A program made the position numbers and the translations under genes. From contig NC_045148.1 in NCBI RefSeq assembly GCF_008831285.2, positions 6,825,001 through 6,889,000 of the forward strand: a stretch of DNA of 64,000 nt. Reading direction: 5' to 3'. Positions 36,626 through 48,519 of the stretch are shown piece after piece (position 1 is the stretch's first letter; every line of letters starts with the position of its first letter). The DNA is from Nymphaea colorata. Lineage: Eukaryota > Streptophyta > Magnoliopsida > Nymphaeales > Nymphaeaceae. The notes beneath the pieces are model-generated. The model was not told where the DNA came from, did not search any database, and worked only from the letters and a program-made list of their open reading frames with translations.

Positions 36626-37645
36626 GATCTCAGGCTATGTCACATAGGTACGGGCACGGGTACGGGTACGGACTATTTTTAAAAAATTTGGGTACGAGAG
36701 TACAGTCGTGCACACACATGCACATATACATATATATATGTCAAAAAATTTCATTTCTTTTCCCTTATCAACCATTAGAACTTATGTTTGAAAAGCACCT
36801 AGCAAAAGAGCTACAACACAGAACCAATAGAAACAGGGATCATTCCAAATAGACGAATCCTCTCACGAAACGATATATCACAGCAATAACTAGGGAAGAC
36901 ACGGAGATGAAAAATCTGCAAGAGGAGACTCAAACATGTCTCAACGTGAAAGTTGTTTGACCTCTTAATCAGAAAACGACCATCAATTAGCCAAATGACA
37001 AATACTAAAATCGATAATAGACACAAAAACAAAAACTAGAACTGTCCGCAACAAATGTATAGAAAATCATAATGAGGAACAAAAATAGAAACTAAAATCA
37101 TAATGAGGAACAAAGGGAACAGAAAAAACAGACGCAAGATCGCCGTTTGCCGCCACCGGCGTCGAAGGTAGGGGTGGAGTTGATGAAAAACCAAAAAAAA
37201 TGACAAAAGCAAAAAAGATACCGTCACTGTTCCCTCCTGCCGTCACCTCCTACTGTCTGCCGTCACCGGTCGCCGTTCCACCACTGCCGTCGCCTTTCTG
37301 CCGCTGCCGTCGCCGCCCCTACCTTCGTCGCCGAAGGTCGTTCGGTGAGAGGTGAGAACAAACGAAAACAAGTTTTTAAGTTTTAAGGGTTTCGAACATT
37401 TGTTTTCTATGTTAAAATGGTTTTAAACGGTAAAATCAAATAATCATTAAAATTAAAAAAGGACATATTTGGACTCGGTCAAATTTGACCATGTCCAAAA
37501 AATGATGGATACGGCCTCCGGTGCGTTGACCGCATCTGGTACGGTCAACGCCGCACCTTGCCGTACCGGGTGCCATACCCGTACTGAAACCGGTGTCATA
37601 CCGGTACCGGCCGGGGAGGAGTACCCGTGTGACAAAGATCTCAGG
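36626..37645. mobile_element. 1-kb non-autonomous DNA transposon with 9-bp TSD
   Basis: The direct repeat GATCTCAGG flanks the element at 36626-36634 and 37637-37645. The left end (36635) is CTATGTCACATAGGTACGG. The right end read inward on the minus strand is TTTGTCACACGGGTACTCC. Both ends continue into GGTACGG/ACCGGTACCGG-rich subterminal DNA. The interior has CCGTCGCCG-type simple repeats (37200-37330) and no transposase. With 8 bp shared it would be hAT, with 9 bp Mutator-like. Confidence 0.7.
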
Positions 37646-37649
37646 AAAA

Positions 37650-39478
37650 TTCTTTACCAAATAAACACGAATTAAACCCTTTTGAAGACCACAATATTCT
37701 GTTTAACCAATCAATTAAGAAAGGAAGAGTTTAAAAAATATGACAAGCAACTCTTAAAACGATGAGATTTAATTATTTGTAAGAGGTGCGCCGTTGGCCT
37801 GTTAGGAGGCCCTCTGCTTCCACTAACCTATGGATGAGTTAGTAAGGCCACTTCTCCATTTAATAGGATTGAGTTCAAGAACTGATGATGTTTTACAACC
37901 ACCTATCTTCACTTTTCAGATTTTCGTTGAGTACTTCGCTGTTTCTCCAAGAGTGGCCCTCTTATTATGTACAGTTTAAAGGTGGTATTGTACTTATAAT
38001 TGCAGGAGAAAACTAGTGATTGGATATTGTATTTTTAATTGGATAGGCAATATTCTTGATGCAGCCTGCTAATTTCTGCTGTTTTCCTGTTTCCAACATT
38101 TGGATTTGTTCATTAACCTTTTCTAGCCTCGTAAGTTTGAAGGGAGTTCCCCATTTTGATGAACATGGCCGTAAGTTGAACTGTCTTATCTCGCACAGTG
38201 ATCAGACTGTAAATTGGGCTAGCTCAGCTTGTTAAAAGAAGCATGCTTTGAATCAAAATAGCCAAGACTCAGGGCAGTAATTGTGTTGGTGGAGGAACCT
38301 GCTGGCAAAATTTCTCTTCCTGCATCATTTTTGGTGGAATTGTGATTTGATTCTCCTAAACTTGAAACACTTTGTTTGGATGACACATCTTAAAACTACA
38401 TTTTCACAAAACCTGGTTATGTAGAAACTTGGTTACGTAATTGGATTTTCAACAAAGTAAAAACCAGGTTTTATTCAATTGAGTGACACTTAAAAGCACG
38501 GTTTCTAGTTCATATAACTCAGTTTTTGTTCGGATGACAATAACCGGGTTTTCTGGGATTTAATAAACTTGCTTGACTGAAATATAACAATTATTTTAGA
38601 TTCATATCCAGAAAAAAATCCAATAATTCACTTATATATATATATGCACTTAACAAATTATTTTAAGATTATATGCATTCAAGTGTATTTTCTAATCAAA
38701 TATAATCAAGCTGCGCAAATCTATACAAATTTATAACTTATATCAAAACATATTGACTACATTTCCAACAATTAAATGCACTATAATTTATTAGACTGGA
38801 TCTGCATATCATGCTGAAAATAATTAAATATAAGCACATTTTATGCTTTAGAGAACTCGTCTATGTCTCTGAGAGCGAAAGAAAGAGAGAGAGAACCTTC
38901 ATGGAGGCTTGCTGCTCTTCATTACATAGACCATCTGGTTGTTACTGGGATGTTCTGGCCTACTGGTTCACTACATTGCCCAAATGGATTACTTGGGCGA
39001 TGTCAATAGAATAACTTAGTTGCTGCTTTGCTTCCTGTTGGACCTCTTGAGCACTTGGTGGAAATTGCAATTGCAAGGGATGAAAATATTCCTGCAGTTG
39101 CAATTGCAGGGTGTGTTGTACCCTGCTACTGATTGAAGTGCCCCCACAATTCTTCACAAACAGGGTTTGAAAATGAAAGACCAAATGTTGGGCGGCGTAG
39201 TCATTGGTCTTTAAAACTGGGTTTGTTTCATACTGAGCTTCTTGAAGCCTAGCAAAAATGCTTCAATCTGATTTTTTTTTCCTTAAAGATTATGCTTTAG
39301 ACCTGGTTACAAACTCGGTTTGGGGCATTATTACGACCAGCCCTAAGGTTGTTTTGATGTTCCAAGTCGATTTATCTCTGTGAACCCAAACTCACGATCT
39401 TTGTTTCTCCAGATCACTGTCTTTAGATACTTGAAACATCTCATTGACAGAAAGTTACTAATTTTGTTTATCAGGTTG
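37650..39478. other. Non-coding spacer upstream of ATP12
   Basis: No supported gene. From about 38350 to 39340 several AAACCAGGTTT / AACCTGGTT words occur in both orientations, hinting at a decayed inverted-repeat element. Its ends are not definable. Translations here lack recognisable domains. Confidence 0.4.
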
Positions 39479-39514
39479 CCAAGAAAAGGAGCCTCCAAAG
39501 AGTTCGTCATCAAC

Positions 39515-42500
39515 ATGGCCTCTTCTTCCCTTTGCAAGTTGATGGTCAGTCGAATGGCTAATCCACTCAGAATCATGTGTACTACTCGTGCTTTCTCCAC
39601 CATACCTGCCCAAGAGCCAGAATTTGCTGTTGGGGAGGAACAGGAGAAGCAAAATAAGGAAAAGGAGAAGGATGACGACAAAATATATGTCCATTCTCCA
39701 GTGTTTGGAGATTCTTCTGTTGCCATGCCTATGTCTTTCATGACAGGCTCCATCATCGGAAAAAGGTTCTACACGGAGGTCACTACCAGAATGGCAGATG
39801 ATGGGAATGGTTGGACTGTTATGCTTGATTACAGAACTCTCAAGACACCATCCAAGAGGCCTCTCAAGCTCCCCACGTTAGCATTAGCCAAGGCAGTTGC
39901 TGCTGAATGGGAATACCAGGTTGTGTGTGTGTGCATGTGTGTATATGTGTGGTTTATTTGTTTGTTTCTCCTTGAATTGCATTTAGGTTTTAAATTTTTA
40001 ATCTTGATGTGGCTTTCATTTTGAATTTTGGCTTTACCATATAGTCTATGCTTGCTTGGATTACTTTACTTCATGGAAGGAAGCCTGCTATTGATTATGA
40101 CCAGCTTGAGAGAAAATAGGTTAATGTTTTTCAATCTTATTTGGGCATTTTTCTCTCTTTCTTAATGAATTCTAGGCTAGATTTCTCCAATCATTGGTCC
40201 TTTCCTGTTTTCTTTTTAACGTTTTCTAATTTTAGATGCAAAATCTTGGTCAAATTGTTTTTGTCCTTTCATGTTTGACCTCATGCAAAATGAATGCAAG
40301 AAAATGATAATTTTCTTTCTTTAGGTCTTCTATGATCTCATTGGCTTTTCTTTCTTGCTTTGAGGGAAGAACAAAGAATATGGTTGGTGTCTTTTTATCC
40401 ATTTACAATTTGTTGCTTCTTTCTTATTTTGAAATTATACATGGATGATACATCATCTTTGTTTTATTGCATTTGTACTCCTTTGTTTATTGCTTCAAAA
40501 AGTGGTGAATGACCTTTTTTTTCCCCTTATTTGTCTGTCAACTAATTATTTCCTGTTGAGTTTTTTGTTACTGATTGGGGTTTTGCATGATAGGAAACAG
40601 ATGGGATCAGACCTTTCACTATGCCTCTCATGCGACTTGCATGTACTGCACTGGAAAGGGTCCCATTAACTCGACCCAAAGTGATCGACAATCTGATGAA
40701 AAAGTTTCATCAAGACTTAGTGTTTTGCCGTGCTCCAGATGATAATGACCTAACCAGTGGCATCTCTGGTATGAGATTGTTGAACATTTAATTTTTGACC
40801 TAATATAATGGATACATTGCTTGAAGCTTTTGTTGTAACGATAATGTGGTGTTATATTGGTTATCATCCTCGTGGCAGTTTGTATGGATGCCATTTGGAT
40901 TTTACAGTAGAAAAGAAGTTGACAGATTCTTAAACAACTTTGTATCAATGAGCAGCCAACCTGCATGATTATTTGAAGTCTCAAGCTAATCCATGTGAGT
41001 AATTTGGATGAAAGTGTCGATGTGTTACTATTAAATAGTAAGTATGCAGTCCCAACTGTTTGATAATTTTCTTATTGTGTCCTGAACAGTAAATAGACAA
41101 TAAAGGATAGTTTAAGAACCTTTAATGTGTCTGTAATGGTGTTTCTTTAGTTTATTTTATTCTTGATCTTACAAATTGTAATTAGTAACCAATGAGGAAC
41201 CATTGAATTTCGAAATTCTTTTCTCACCTTCAGAATTGACTATTCTACATATTATCGTCACACTCTCAAGCACTTAATGAATCAAATAAATCACAAATGA
41301 ATACTAGTGCTGTTCCTTTTTTGGATCTAAAATCATTGGTAATATTGGTGGCCAATACATAGACCAAAAATCTCTCGTGGTTGGCAACTACAAGTTGTTT
41401 GTGTCAATGTAGATCAAGCATCTATCAATTTGCTTGACATAGATTTCTAACTCAGACAGCTTGTGTTTATTCAATACTATGTTGTGCACAAGTTGGATAT
41501 AAATGTAGATCAAATCTATATAGGTCCAACTTAAAGTAGTTGTGTTGCTAATATGGTTTCTTTTTTAACATGAGGAAGCCGCACCCAGGGCATCAGACTG
41601 TCGTACACTCAGCAGTATAAAACCCCATAGCTAGTACTCCCTGGCCCTATGCCTGGTTAGGCTTGAACAGAGAGTGGTACCCACAGGATCTGCATATTTA
41701 TCTTGATTCTTGATGATCAGCACAAGCTGTGCACACTGTTACATATTATTGCTGCATAGATTTAAAGGCTACAGTTTTATGCTATTCCACGGCCCAAAGA
41801 CTCCAAACTACTCCATCTGTGTACTAAGTTAGCAAATTCCCACCTCTGCTGTTCCTCTCTATTGATTTCTCCAGTGTGCTTAATATAATCTCATTGTCAT
41901 TGCACAATCCATTATGACTACCACATAAATTCCTATAGTGACAAGGTCAGTCACTGCACTCTTTTAAGTTGTAACAACTGCTACTTGTGCATGTTGCAGA
42001 AAGACAAGTGGAAGTGATTGATCCTTTCTTTGATTGGGTAGAAAAGGAGTTTGGTTTCAGGCCTCTTGTATACACTAGCCTTTTTGGTGGAAAGCAGGAT
42101 GATGGTCTTGTTGCTGCTGTTCAAGACCTTTTAAAGAAAACTAACAATTGGGAATTAGCTTCAATTGATGCTATGGCTGCCGCTGCTCACTCTTTACTCA
42201 TCTCATTGGGAATCTTTCGAGGGCACCTTCAAATTGAGGAAGCCATAAAATTAATTAGACTTGAAGAAGATATGCAGGTTAGCATCAAATGAACATATTC
42301 ACCCGTGAAGGAAACATCAGCTAACAAGTGGCTTAAATATATCTTTTACCTATATGAATTTTGGTCACTTTTATCATCATTGACACTAATATTTTCTCTA
42401 CGATAATGATAAAATTGTGTTGCAAATGCAGGTTGATAAATGGGGACTTGTTGAAGGTGGTCATGATGTTGACATTGCAGATCTCCGGGTTCAGATATCC

Positions 42501-42539
42501 TCCGCAGCTGCGCTTTTAGGCCTTTCACAACTGCAATAA
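39515..42539 (+). CDS. ATP12: ATP12, mitochondrial F1-ATP synthase assembly chaperone
   Basis: Four coding exons: 39515-39919, 40594-40768, 42000-42277 and 42432-42539, giving 321 aa. ATP12 binds free F1 alpha subunit in the mitochondrial matrix until it pairs with beta. Residues 1-35 are rich in Ser, Arg and hydrophobic residues without acids (MASSSLCKLMVSRM...), a typical presequence. The conserved body has MPMSFMTGSIIGKRFY, GWTVMLDYRTLKTPSKRPLK and ETDGIRPFTMPLMRLACTAL. It continues with FGGKQDDGL, AAAHSLLISLGIFRG and KWGLVEGGHDVDIADLRVQI near the end. Junction phases are consistent throughout. Met 39515 is the first ATG after the acceptor TTTATCAG at 39478, so the 5' leader is probably spliced. 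Intron 1 begins GTTGTG. Its length is normal for plant orthologues. Confidence 0.95.
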
Positions 42540-42584
42540 ATTTATTTTTCCCATTCTTCACTTTATTGGGGTTGTACGCAGTAT

Positions 42585-42590
42585 AATAAA
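42585..42590 (+). terminator. Poly(A) signal of ATP12
   Basis: AATAAA 46 bases after the ATP12 stop codon. Confidence 0.5.
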
Positions 42591-42599
42591 TGGATAGAG

Positions 42600-43165
42600 A
42601 GAAAAAAGTATTGTAGATAACAGGGAATGTGCAGTCCTGATGCTATAATTTTAACCGCAAGATTGACTCCTTGAAATTTCTGACAGCACGACCAAACGCA
42701 TTAGGTTTCTAGGAATTCCGATTTTTTTTTTTGGCTTCTTGGAACTTGGGTAGTACTTTCAAGCTACCTGGCTTCATGCATTAGATTTTCAAACATTTCA
42801 ATAATATTTTTTGGCTTGTTGACATTACTTTCAAGTTGCCTGTGCCAATTTCTTGTTCCCGTCTCATAAGTGGTATTCACCTTTTATTCAATCACAAGTG
42901 ATTGTTTTATGCAAGGAAGCCTTTCTGAAGATTATCACTGTACCACAACCATTCAAGATCTTAGGGAGTGTTGAAATTAGCGTAGAACATGTGAGAGAAC
43001 GTCATTCACCCCTCACAAATTTTCAGGAAGACCCCATTTTTGAAGGGATTTGGTGGTCACAGCCTCCAAATCTCTGTTTCAACGAGGAGTGCACGGTGGA
43101 AGTTCATCTCAAACAAATGCATTCTTGCAGTAAGTGTAGGCCGTAAATCACACCTGCCAATGCAT
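42600..43165. other. ATP12 3' flank
   Basis: No gene supported. The open frame at 42853-43146 has no recognisable domain. The segmental duplication starts at about 43170. Confidence 0.4.
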
Positions 43166-43979
43166 ACACTGCCGGCCATTTTGAGAGGGCATGTTTGATT
43201 TCCATTCCGTTGTGCCCTGCAATGTTGTTTGGTTGGAGCAAGACGGCCGACAACGGGCACTCCAAGCATAGATGTAGTGTCCATTTTGGAGAAATGATTG
43301 GACGCCGAGATCTCGGATTCTCCAGACCGCACTTCACGCCAGAACATCATGTTCCACATATCAAACAAGATAAACTGCTAATCATGTCATGTGCTGACTG
43401 ATCATTTTCATTGAAGTTGCGTCCAAATCGCAGTGATCGACGTGAAGGGAGCATGCAAGATAGTGCAAGCCATCTTGGGGCTGGGGTATGCTTCAGGTAT
43501 TGTTTCCTTGATTCACATCTCATTGTCCAACGACACAGCCATAACGAACTTCATGAACATATTATAAAAGGTCTGTCAAATAAAAATAATAAACCTATAA
43601 AGTAATGATGCGCCAACGGAATTTAAATGGCTATAGAAATCAACAGTTTCAATATTTACCAGCTCATATAAACTTCTTAAAGAATAAGGAATGCTGAGTG
43701 CACATATGATGTCACATTGAGGGAGAGTGGTTGTTGACCTGAGGGCACTTCTAGATAGTGGCGTGGAGTTTTAACTGAAAGCAAAGTCCTTGTGGAAGGA
43801 TGGAGAATATACCGCTTGTTCGGACATTAGTAATAGAAGGAATTAGTTTATTTGCAACAAGCAGGCTGAGGAAGAACCCTGTAAGATCATCCAACTAGGG
43901 ATGTGGTTAAGATATAATACCAATTGGAATCAGAGTTCAAGAAGTTGGATTTGTTCAGAAAAATCACATCCAATCATAG

Positions 43980-44275
43980 TCTTGGGCATCAGGCCACCCC
44001 GACACCCAAAACTCGATTCCAGGCCCGAGCCTAGACTGACCCAAAACTCGACTCCGTTAGAATAAAAAAATATATATTTGTTTAAAATATAAAATAATTT
44101 TTTTAAATATAAAATATATTTTAAGTAATAAATATATATTATTAATGAAATAAATAACTTGCCGGCCTGAATTAGGCTCTGTTGGGCCGATGTTGGCGAT
44201 AAATTATCAGGCCGGCCGGAGCCGGTTTTTTCGGGCCCGATCGGACCGAATACCGGGTACCCAACATGCGAATAT
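43980..44275. mobile_element. GC-ended, AT-cored insertion in copy B
   Basis: About 290 bp: a left end TTGGGCATCAGGCC, an extremely AT-rich middle (44060-44155), and a right end that on the minus strand starts TTGGGTACCCGG. Copy A has no such sequence between AAAATCACATCC and the following GATGCAAATGTGAT (about 19180-19210), so this is an insertion. A sister copy lies at 59105-59385 in the opposite direction. Confidence 0.6.
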
Positions 44276-45999
44276 GATATGGTATTTTAATTTCATACTT
44301 AATCTGTCTTTTTTTAGAGCAATCAGAATCTGATTACATCTAAAAGATGTGATACCGTTTTGCATCTTTAATTGCAAGTCAAACCGAACAATATCCCATT
44401 AGTCATACACACGGTCGCGTCCCAATAAGGCTTAGTTTGGCTGCGTTTGCGGGCTTTCAAAAAATGCCTAATTGAAGAACAAGCTCTACAAGAAAACGCA
44501 GCTTAGATGGATCCAAAAGGATTGACAGGTTTGGTGCCTGACAAACATTTAGTACTTAGACCTAATTGATTGGGATTTGATTGAGTTAGACTTGATTTTT
44601 GTTAAAACAAAGAAAATGTCAATAAATGGGCTCTTTCTTTTGTTGGGTTTTGGACACAGATTCAAAGTATCTAAACGAAGAAGTAATCAGATCTGTTTTC
44701 TTCACCGATTAAATGGATTCCGGATCAGGTGATCATCCCGTTAAGTAAATCCGACCCACAAACAACTTTGCTTGTTGGGGGTAGATTCAAATCCGATATA
44801 TTGCCATATCTTACTGTCCTGATATTTCTTAGTTTGACTTGGAAATGCATTTCCGCAAACCATGTCGAAATTTTTCACACGTAATCAGCTTTTGATGTTT
44901 GTGAAGATCAGATATTTGTTGAACTTGGTAAGAAAAATCATGTAACGGTGTCTTTATCTTGATTGATAAAACTGATGTTTCTTATCGATTTCAACTATTT
45001 GAATTCGGATTTAAATCCAGCGTTGGATTAGATCCAACAATTGACATAAAACGAAACCTTTCCGGACTGTCGAAGCAACCTGCTTCATGTGAGAAGGAAG
45101 ACGGCCAACAAAAATTTCCTTAACACGTGCAAGGAAAGAACCTACAAACAGTCTGGAAAGTAGAAAGCATAAACGGAAAGCCATAAATGAGATCTCTAAT
45201 GGGAAATTTTTCTTTGCCTTTATCTTTCCAAACTGTTCTTAAACACACCCAAACAATGAAATTCATGACTCCATCATGTGCACGGTTGTATTCGAAAATG
45301 CACCTAATATTTTTTTAGTATTTTTGAAGGTTAAAGATTCTATAAGTTAAGGACTTTTCTAACATTCTTGAGTTATTTTCATGATGTTATCCTCTCAAGA
45401 CTTGGTGGTCGAGTGTTCGTCACAAAAGGAACAAAAATATATATATATTGTAAAGTCAATGTGGGTGATTCGGCCAAACAATCGTTATGCCCTCAAATGA
45501 GACATAGTTTTTTGTGTTGACCATTGGCTTTGGACGTTGTTTCTCTCCCTTTTGTCTCTTTAATTCTGTAGCTTTGCAGTAATTCAACCAGATTTCCTCT
45601 ATGATTACTTCAGTTATTGAACGTAAAAAGCAAAGCCAAGATTTGTATATTTCTCCTTCTCTTTTAAATGATAATCTTTTTCTGTTTCCGTGCTTTATGT
45701 GCAAAAAGGATATCTTTTAGAATCCGTTTCACGGAAAACTTAATGAAAGAAAGTCTTTGATCTTTTAATTAATCATAGAAAACGTTGGTTGCCTTTTAAC
45801 AATACCAAACATTTTGCTGTATCGATGATTACCACCAAAAAGTTTAGCCGCGTATCTTGATTCTCTTGAAAGCTTTCTTAGTCTTAAAAAGAGTAAAAAA
45901 AACATAATGACAACCGGCCAACCTCACGATGTTGTCCTGAATTCAAAGCTGACAACTTCAAAAAGAGAATAACAGACCACAGAAAACAAGAAAGGAAAG

Positions 46000-46167
46000 T
46001 TTTGGTGCAGCTTTTGTAGATGAACCTTCCCATGCTGTGGACTTCCTCTTTTGACTGGTACTGCTAATAAGGCTCTTAATTCCACCAAATACATCATTGG
46101 AGCAGCGGTTGACAAACATAGGCCTCTCTCTCTCTCTCTCTGTCGCCCTCTCTCTCACAATCTAGTA
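46000..46167 (+). other. Putative 5' non-coding exon of the 84-aa protein gene
   Basis: A transcript-like stretch with a (CT)n tract (46120-46152) ends at a possible donor (CTA|GTAAGCACTC, about 46167). The coding exon at 48086 lies behind an acceptor (AGCATAGCAG, about 48070), giving a leader intron of about 1.9 kb. The same donor context occurs in copy A (about 22985). Inferred from sequence only. Confidence 0.35.
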
Positions 46168-47159
46168 AGCACTCTTGTAATTTGCTTGTGTTTTTCATCT
46201 TGGTTTCTTGCAGACCTCATGTTTGTACTTCTTTTTTTTTTTTTTTACGAATATATTTCTATATAGATGTTCGACATGAAACGGTGTGATTTGGATACCC
46301 TTTCTATTTCATTACAAGCCGCAGTGTGTTCCTGTTTTTCTGTCTCTGCATTTGTATTAAACCTTGACCTGTAAGTGATGATTGTGTTTTTGAGTGATGC
46401 CTTGTCTTCAAGAATTCTCGGCCATACGGAGGTGTTGAAACCTGACGATTTGTGGGTTCATCTAATCATTTTTATCGACTCACTTTCTTATTAGCTTTTG
46501 CAGTCAGACTGATAAAACTAGAAAAAAGGGAAATGGGTTTCGACTTTCGAGTGTCATTTCTTCATGTTTCTGTTTCTAGAAGGAACTATAGTTGTCAAAT
46601 AAAGAGTTAGATATGTCTTCGTTGGACGCTGAAGTGAGGCATGATTTCTTGTAACTAAGTCCGGTGGCTGGTCTGATCTGTAATGCCCAACTGTCCAAGT
46701 AAATTTGTTGCCTGTCATCTTCAACTACAAGTGTGATGATATTTCAACTCTCTGCTTACAGTCTGGTTTGCCGCTTTCTGTTTATCTCATCATCTTTGTA
46801 ATATACAAATTTCGGCAGATAAGCTTTTGACTCGATCGTTCTGATTTGTTAGAAGTTGTATTTCCCTTTTTCTTCAAATGTTTTTTCTTGTGATGACAGA
46901 ATTCCTCTATATTTTAGCGGTAAAAATCTCCTTCTAGTTTCATTGCCCTGTCCCCTGCCCCTCACAGCCCCAACCCAAAAGAAAAAGACGGGGGGGGAAA
47001 AAAGGACTAGCCTCCAAGATTTCATTTAGTTTTCTCTTATATCTGCTATCAGTAAGAAATTAGAGAGTATAATGCGCTGTCAAGATTTCTGCTAGTCATT
47101 ATTTGTGTCATAAGTATAACAAAAGAACTAAGTAGATTTTGCTATACAATGCATAGATA

Positions 47160-47411
47160 GTGATAGTTTCTTCAATAGGTATAAAATTTGCAGGTAATGG
47201 ATCAAAGTATTCTTTATATAATGCACCAAAGACCCGAGTACATAGCATGTGGGACCAAAGAACAACCGGTATGCTTGAAACCTCGGCTTTGCCAGCTGAT
47301 CACAGTGCAGAAGTGATCGATGCCAATAATTGCATTTTCCTGCAAGGTATGATCATATCAGGTTTCCTGCCACCGAAGAAAACTTGCCGCTTGAGAACTT
47401 TGGAGAAATAA
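47160..47411 (+). other. Candidate cryptic exon
   Basis: An open frame bounded by an acceptor-like TTTGCAG (about 47193) and a donor-like CTGCAAG|GTATGA (about 47346). I do not recognise the translation. It lies inside the proposed leader intron of the 84-aa gene and could be an alternative leader exon or chance. Confidence 0.2.
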
Positions 47412-47739
47412 TTTCTGATTTTTGCCGTGGAACCTGCATATGGATCATCGTTTAGACACGGAAATGCTTTTGCTTCCTGTGGTTAAGTGTAGTTCCCCAG
47501 ACTTGCATCCAAAATACAGTGTGCATTACCAATCTTGTGGAGCTCAAGTATCGGATTTTCAGTAGAAATGGCCCTTGTGCATAAAAATTTCTGAACTACT
47601 ACTGAGGCCATTCTAGAAAGTTCTTTCGGCTGAGTTGGAGGTTAACAACCTACCACGTGGAAATGAGGCTCGAAGCAAATCACCAAACCCTACCCCCACC
47701 GCCCACACCCCCCACCCCCAACCCTACAACACATAATCC

Positions 47740-47915
47740 CCTGCCTCCAGTGTTTTTGACTGGGTTGCATCGACGTCAGCGATGGCAGCAGTGCACCTTT
47801 TAACTTAGGTAATGTAGTTCACCAAAACATAGAGGTATAATACCCATATGAATCAAACTAAAAACTTACCTTTCTGCAGGCTCCTAACCCGACCAACTAC
47901 GCTATGCCCTTTGAG
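47740..47915 (-). mobile_element. tRNA-derived SINE copy
   Basis: Minus-strand head GGGCATAGCGTAGTTGG fits a tRNA start with an A box (TAGCGTAGTTGG). A B-box-like AGTTTGATTC follows about 50 bases later. The body matches the copy at 8640-8885 (GCTGACGTCGATGCAACCC). It lies in the proposed leader intron of the 84-aa gene, in antisense direction. Confidence 0.55.
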
Positions 47916-48085
47916 GCTTTTGTAGGTACTATGACCATGTGGTATACTGTATAAAGAATTTCTTTTCTGTTTTCCTGTTGATCAAGTGGTTGTCTACACA
48001 CTTCCCTGTATAAACTTCAGTTTTGCCTTCAAAATTCTATCCCGATCAACTGATATGTTGAGCATAGCAGGACTTTGAAGTGACT

Positions 48086-48340
48086 ATGACTTCTCGAGAC
48101 GAAGCACCGACCTGGGCTGAAATGTGGGACACCAACGATACTGCTGTTACAGGCAAACCAAAATCCAAGGATCATGGCAGCAAGATGTCAGAAGTGAATG
48201 CCAAGGTGAAGACTGTTGCTTCAGTAAGCATGGACAAAGCTAAAACTGCAGCTGCTGTTGGTGCACAGAAGGTCAAGACTGGAACAAGTGTTGGTATCAA
48301 GTGGTTGAAAAGCCAGTACGAGAAGAGGACATCTAAATGA
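48086..48340 (+). CDS. Small lysine-rich plant protein of unknown function (84 aa)
   Basis: One coding exon, ATG at 48086, TGA at 48338-48340. The start MTSRDEAPTWAEMWD and the end KTGTSVGIKWLKSQYEKRTSK recall a family of short plant proteins of about 80-90 aa that share the WA..W start, a repetitive Val-Lys/Ala-Lys middle and a conserved C-terminal K.GTS.GIKW.K.QY.K. Some databases attach unrelated enzyme names to such proteins; nothing in the sequence supports an enzyme. The middle (residues 35-65) repeats a KVKT.ASV / KAKTAAAVGAQKVKT pattern with an amphipathic helical look. There is no signal peptide or membrane segment. GTG-ACT just upstream is in frame but not a plausible start. An AATAAA lies at 48509. 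A spliced leader is likely. Confidence 0.8.
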   Translation: MTSRDEAPTWAEMWDTNDTAVTGKPKSKDHGSKMSEVNAKVKTVASVSMDKAKTAAAVGAQKVKTGTSVGIKWLKSQYEKRTSK

Positions 48341-48508
48341 TACTCCATCAGTCTTCCCTCAGTGTGGTCTCTGCCTGGCTTATGATTGGGCTGCTGGAAA
48401 CATTTCTCTGAACATGAAATTTTCTTTTATGCGGTTAATCCTTTAGCAGCATGTATATGTGAACATATGCCATTTGGATTTAAATTTTAATCTCCACCCT
48501 TTCTGATA

Positions 48509-48514
48509 AATAAA
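48509..48514 (+). terminator. Poly(A) signal of the 84-aa protein gene
   Basis: AATAAA about 170 bases after the stop codon, preceded by T-rich sequence. Confidence 0.45.
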
Positions 48515-48519
48515 CTGAG

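Larger units (their letters stand above)
43170..46990 (+). repeat. Segmental duplication, copy B
   Basis: Colinear with 18228-24060 (see anchors there). It carries a GC-ended insertion at 43980-44270 that copy A lacks. It lacks the second tandem unit and the three insertions found in copy A. It ends near 46990, inside what is probably the leader intron of the 84-aa gene. Confidence 0.85.

Noticed and set aside
38350-39340. A bounded DNA transposon with AAACCAGG inverted words
   Set aside because: The words recur in both orientations but no consistent terminal pair or target duplication could be placed.
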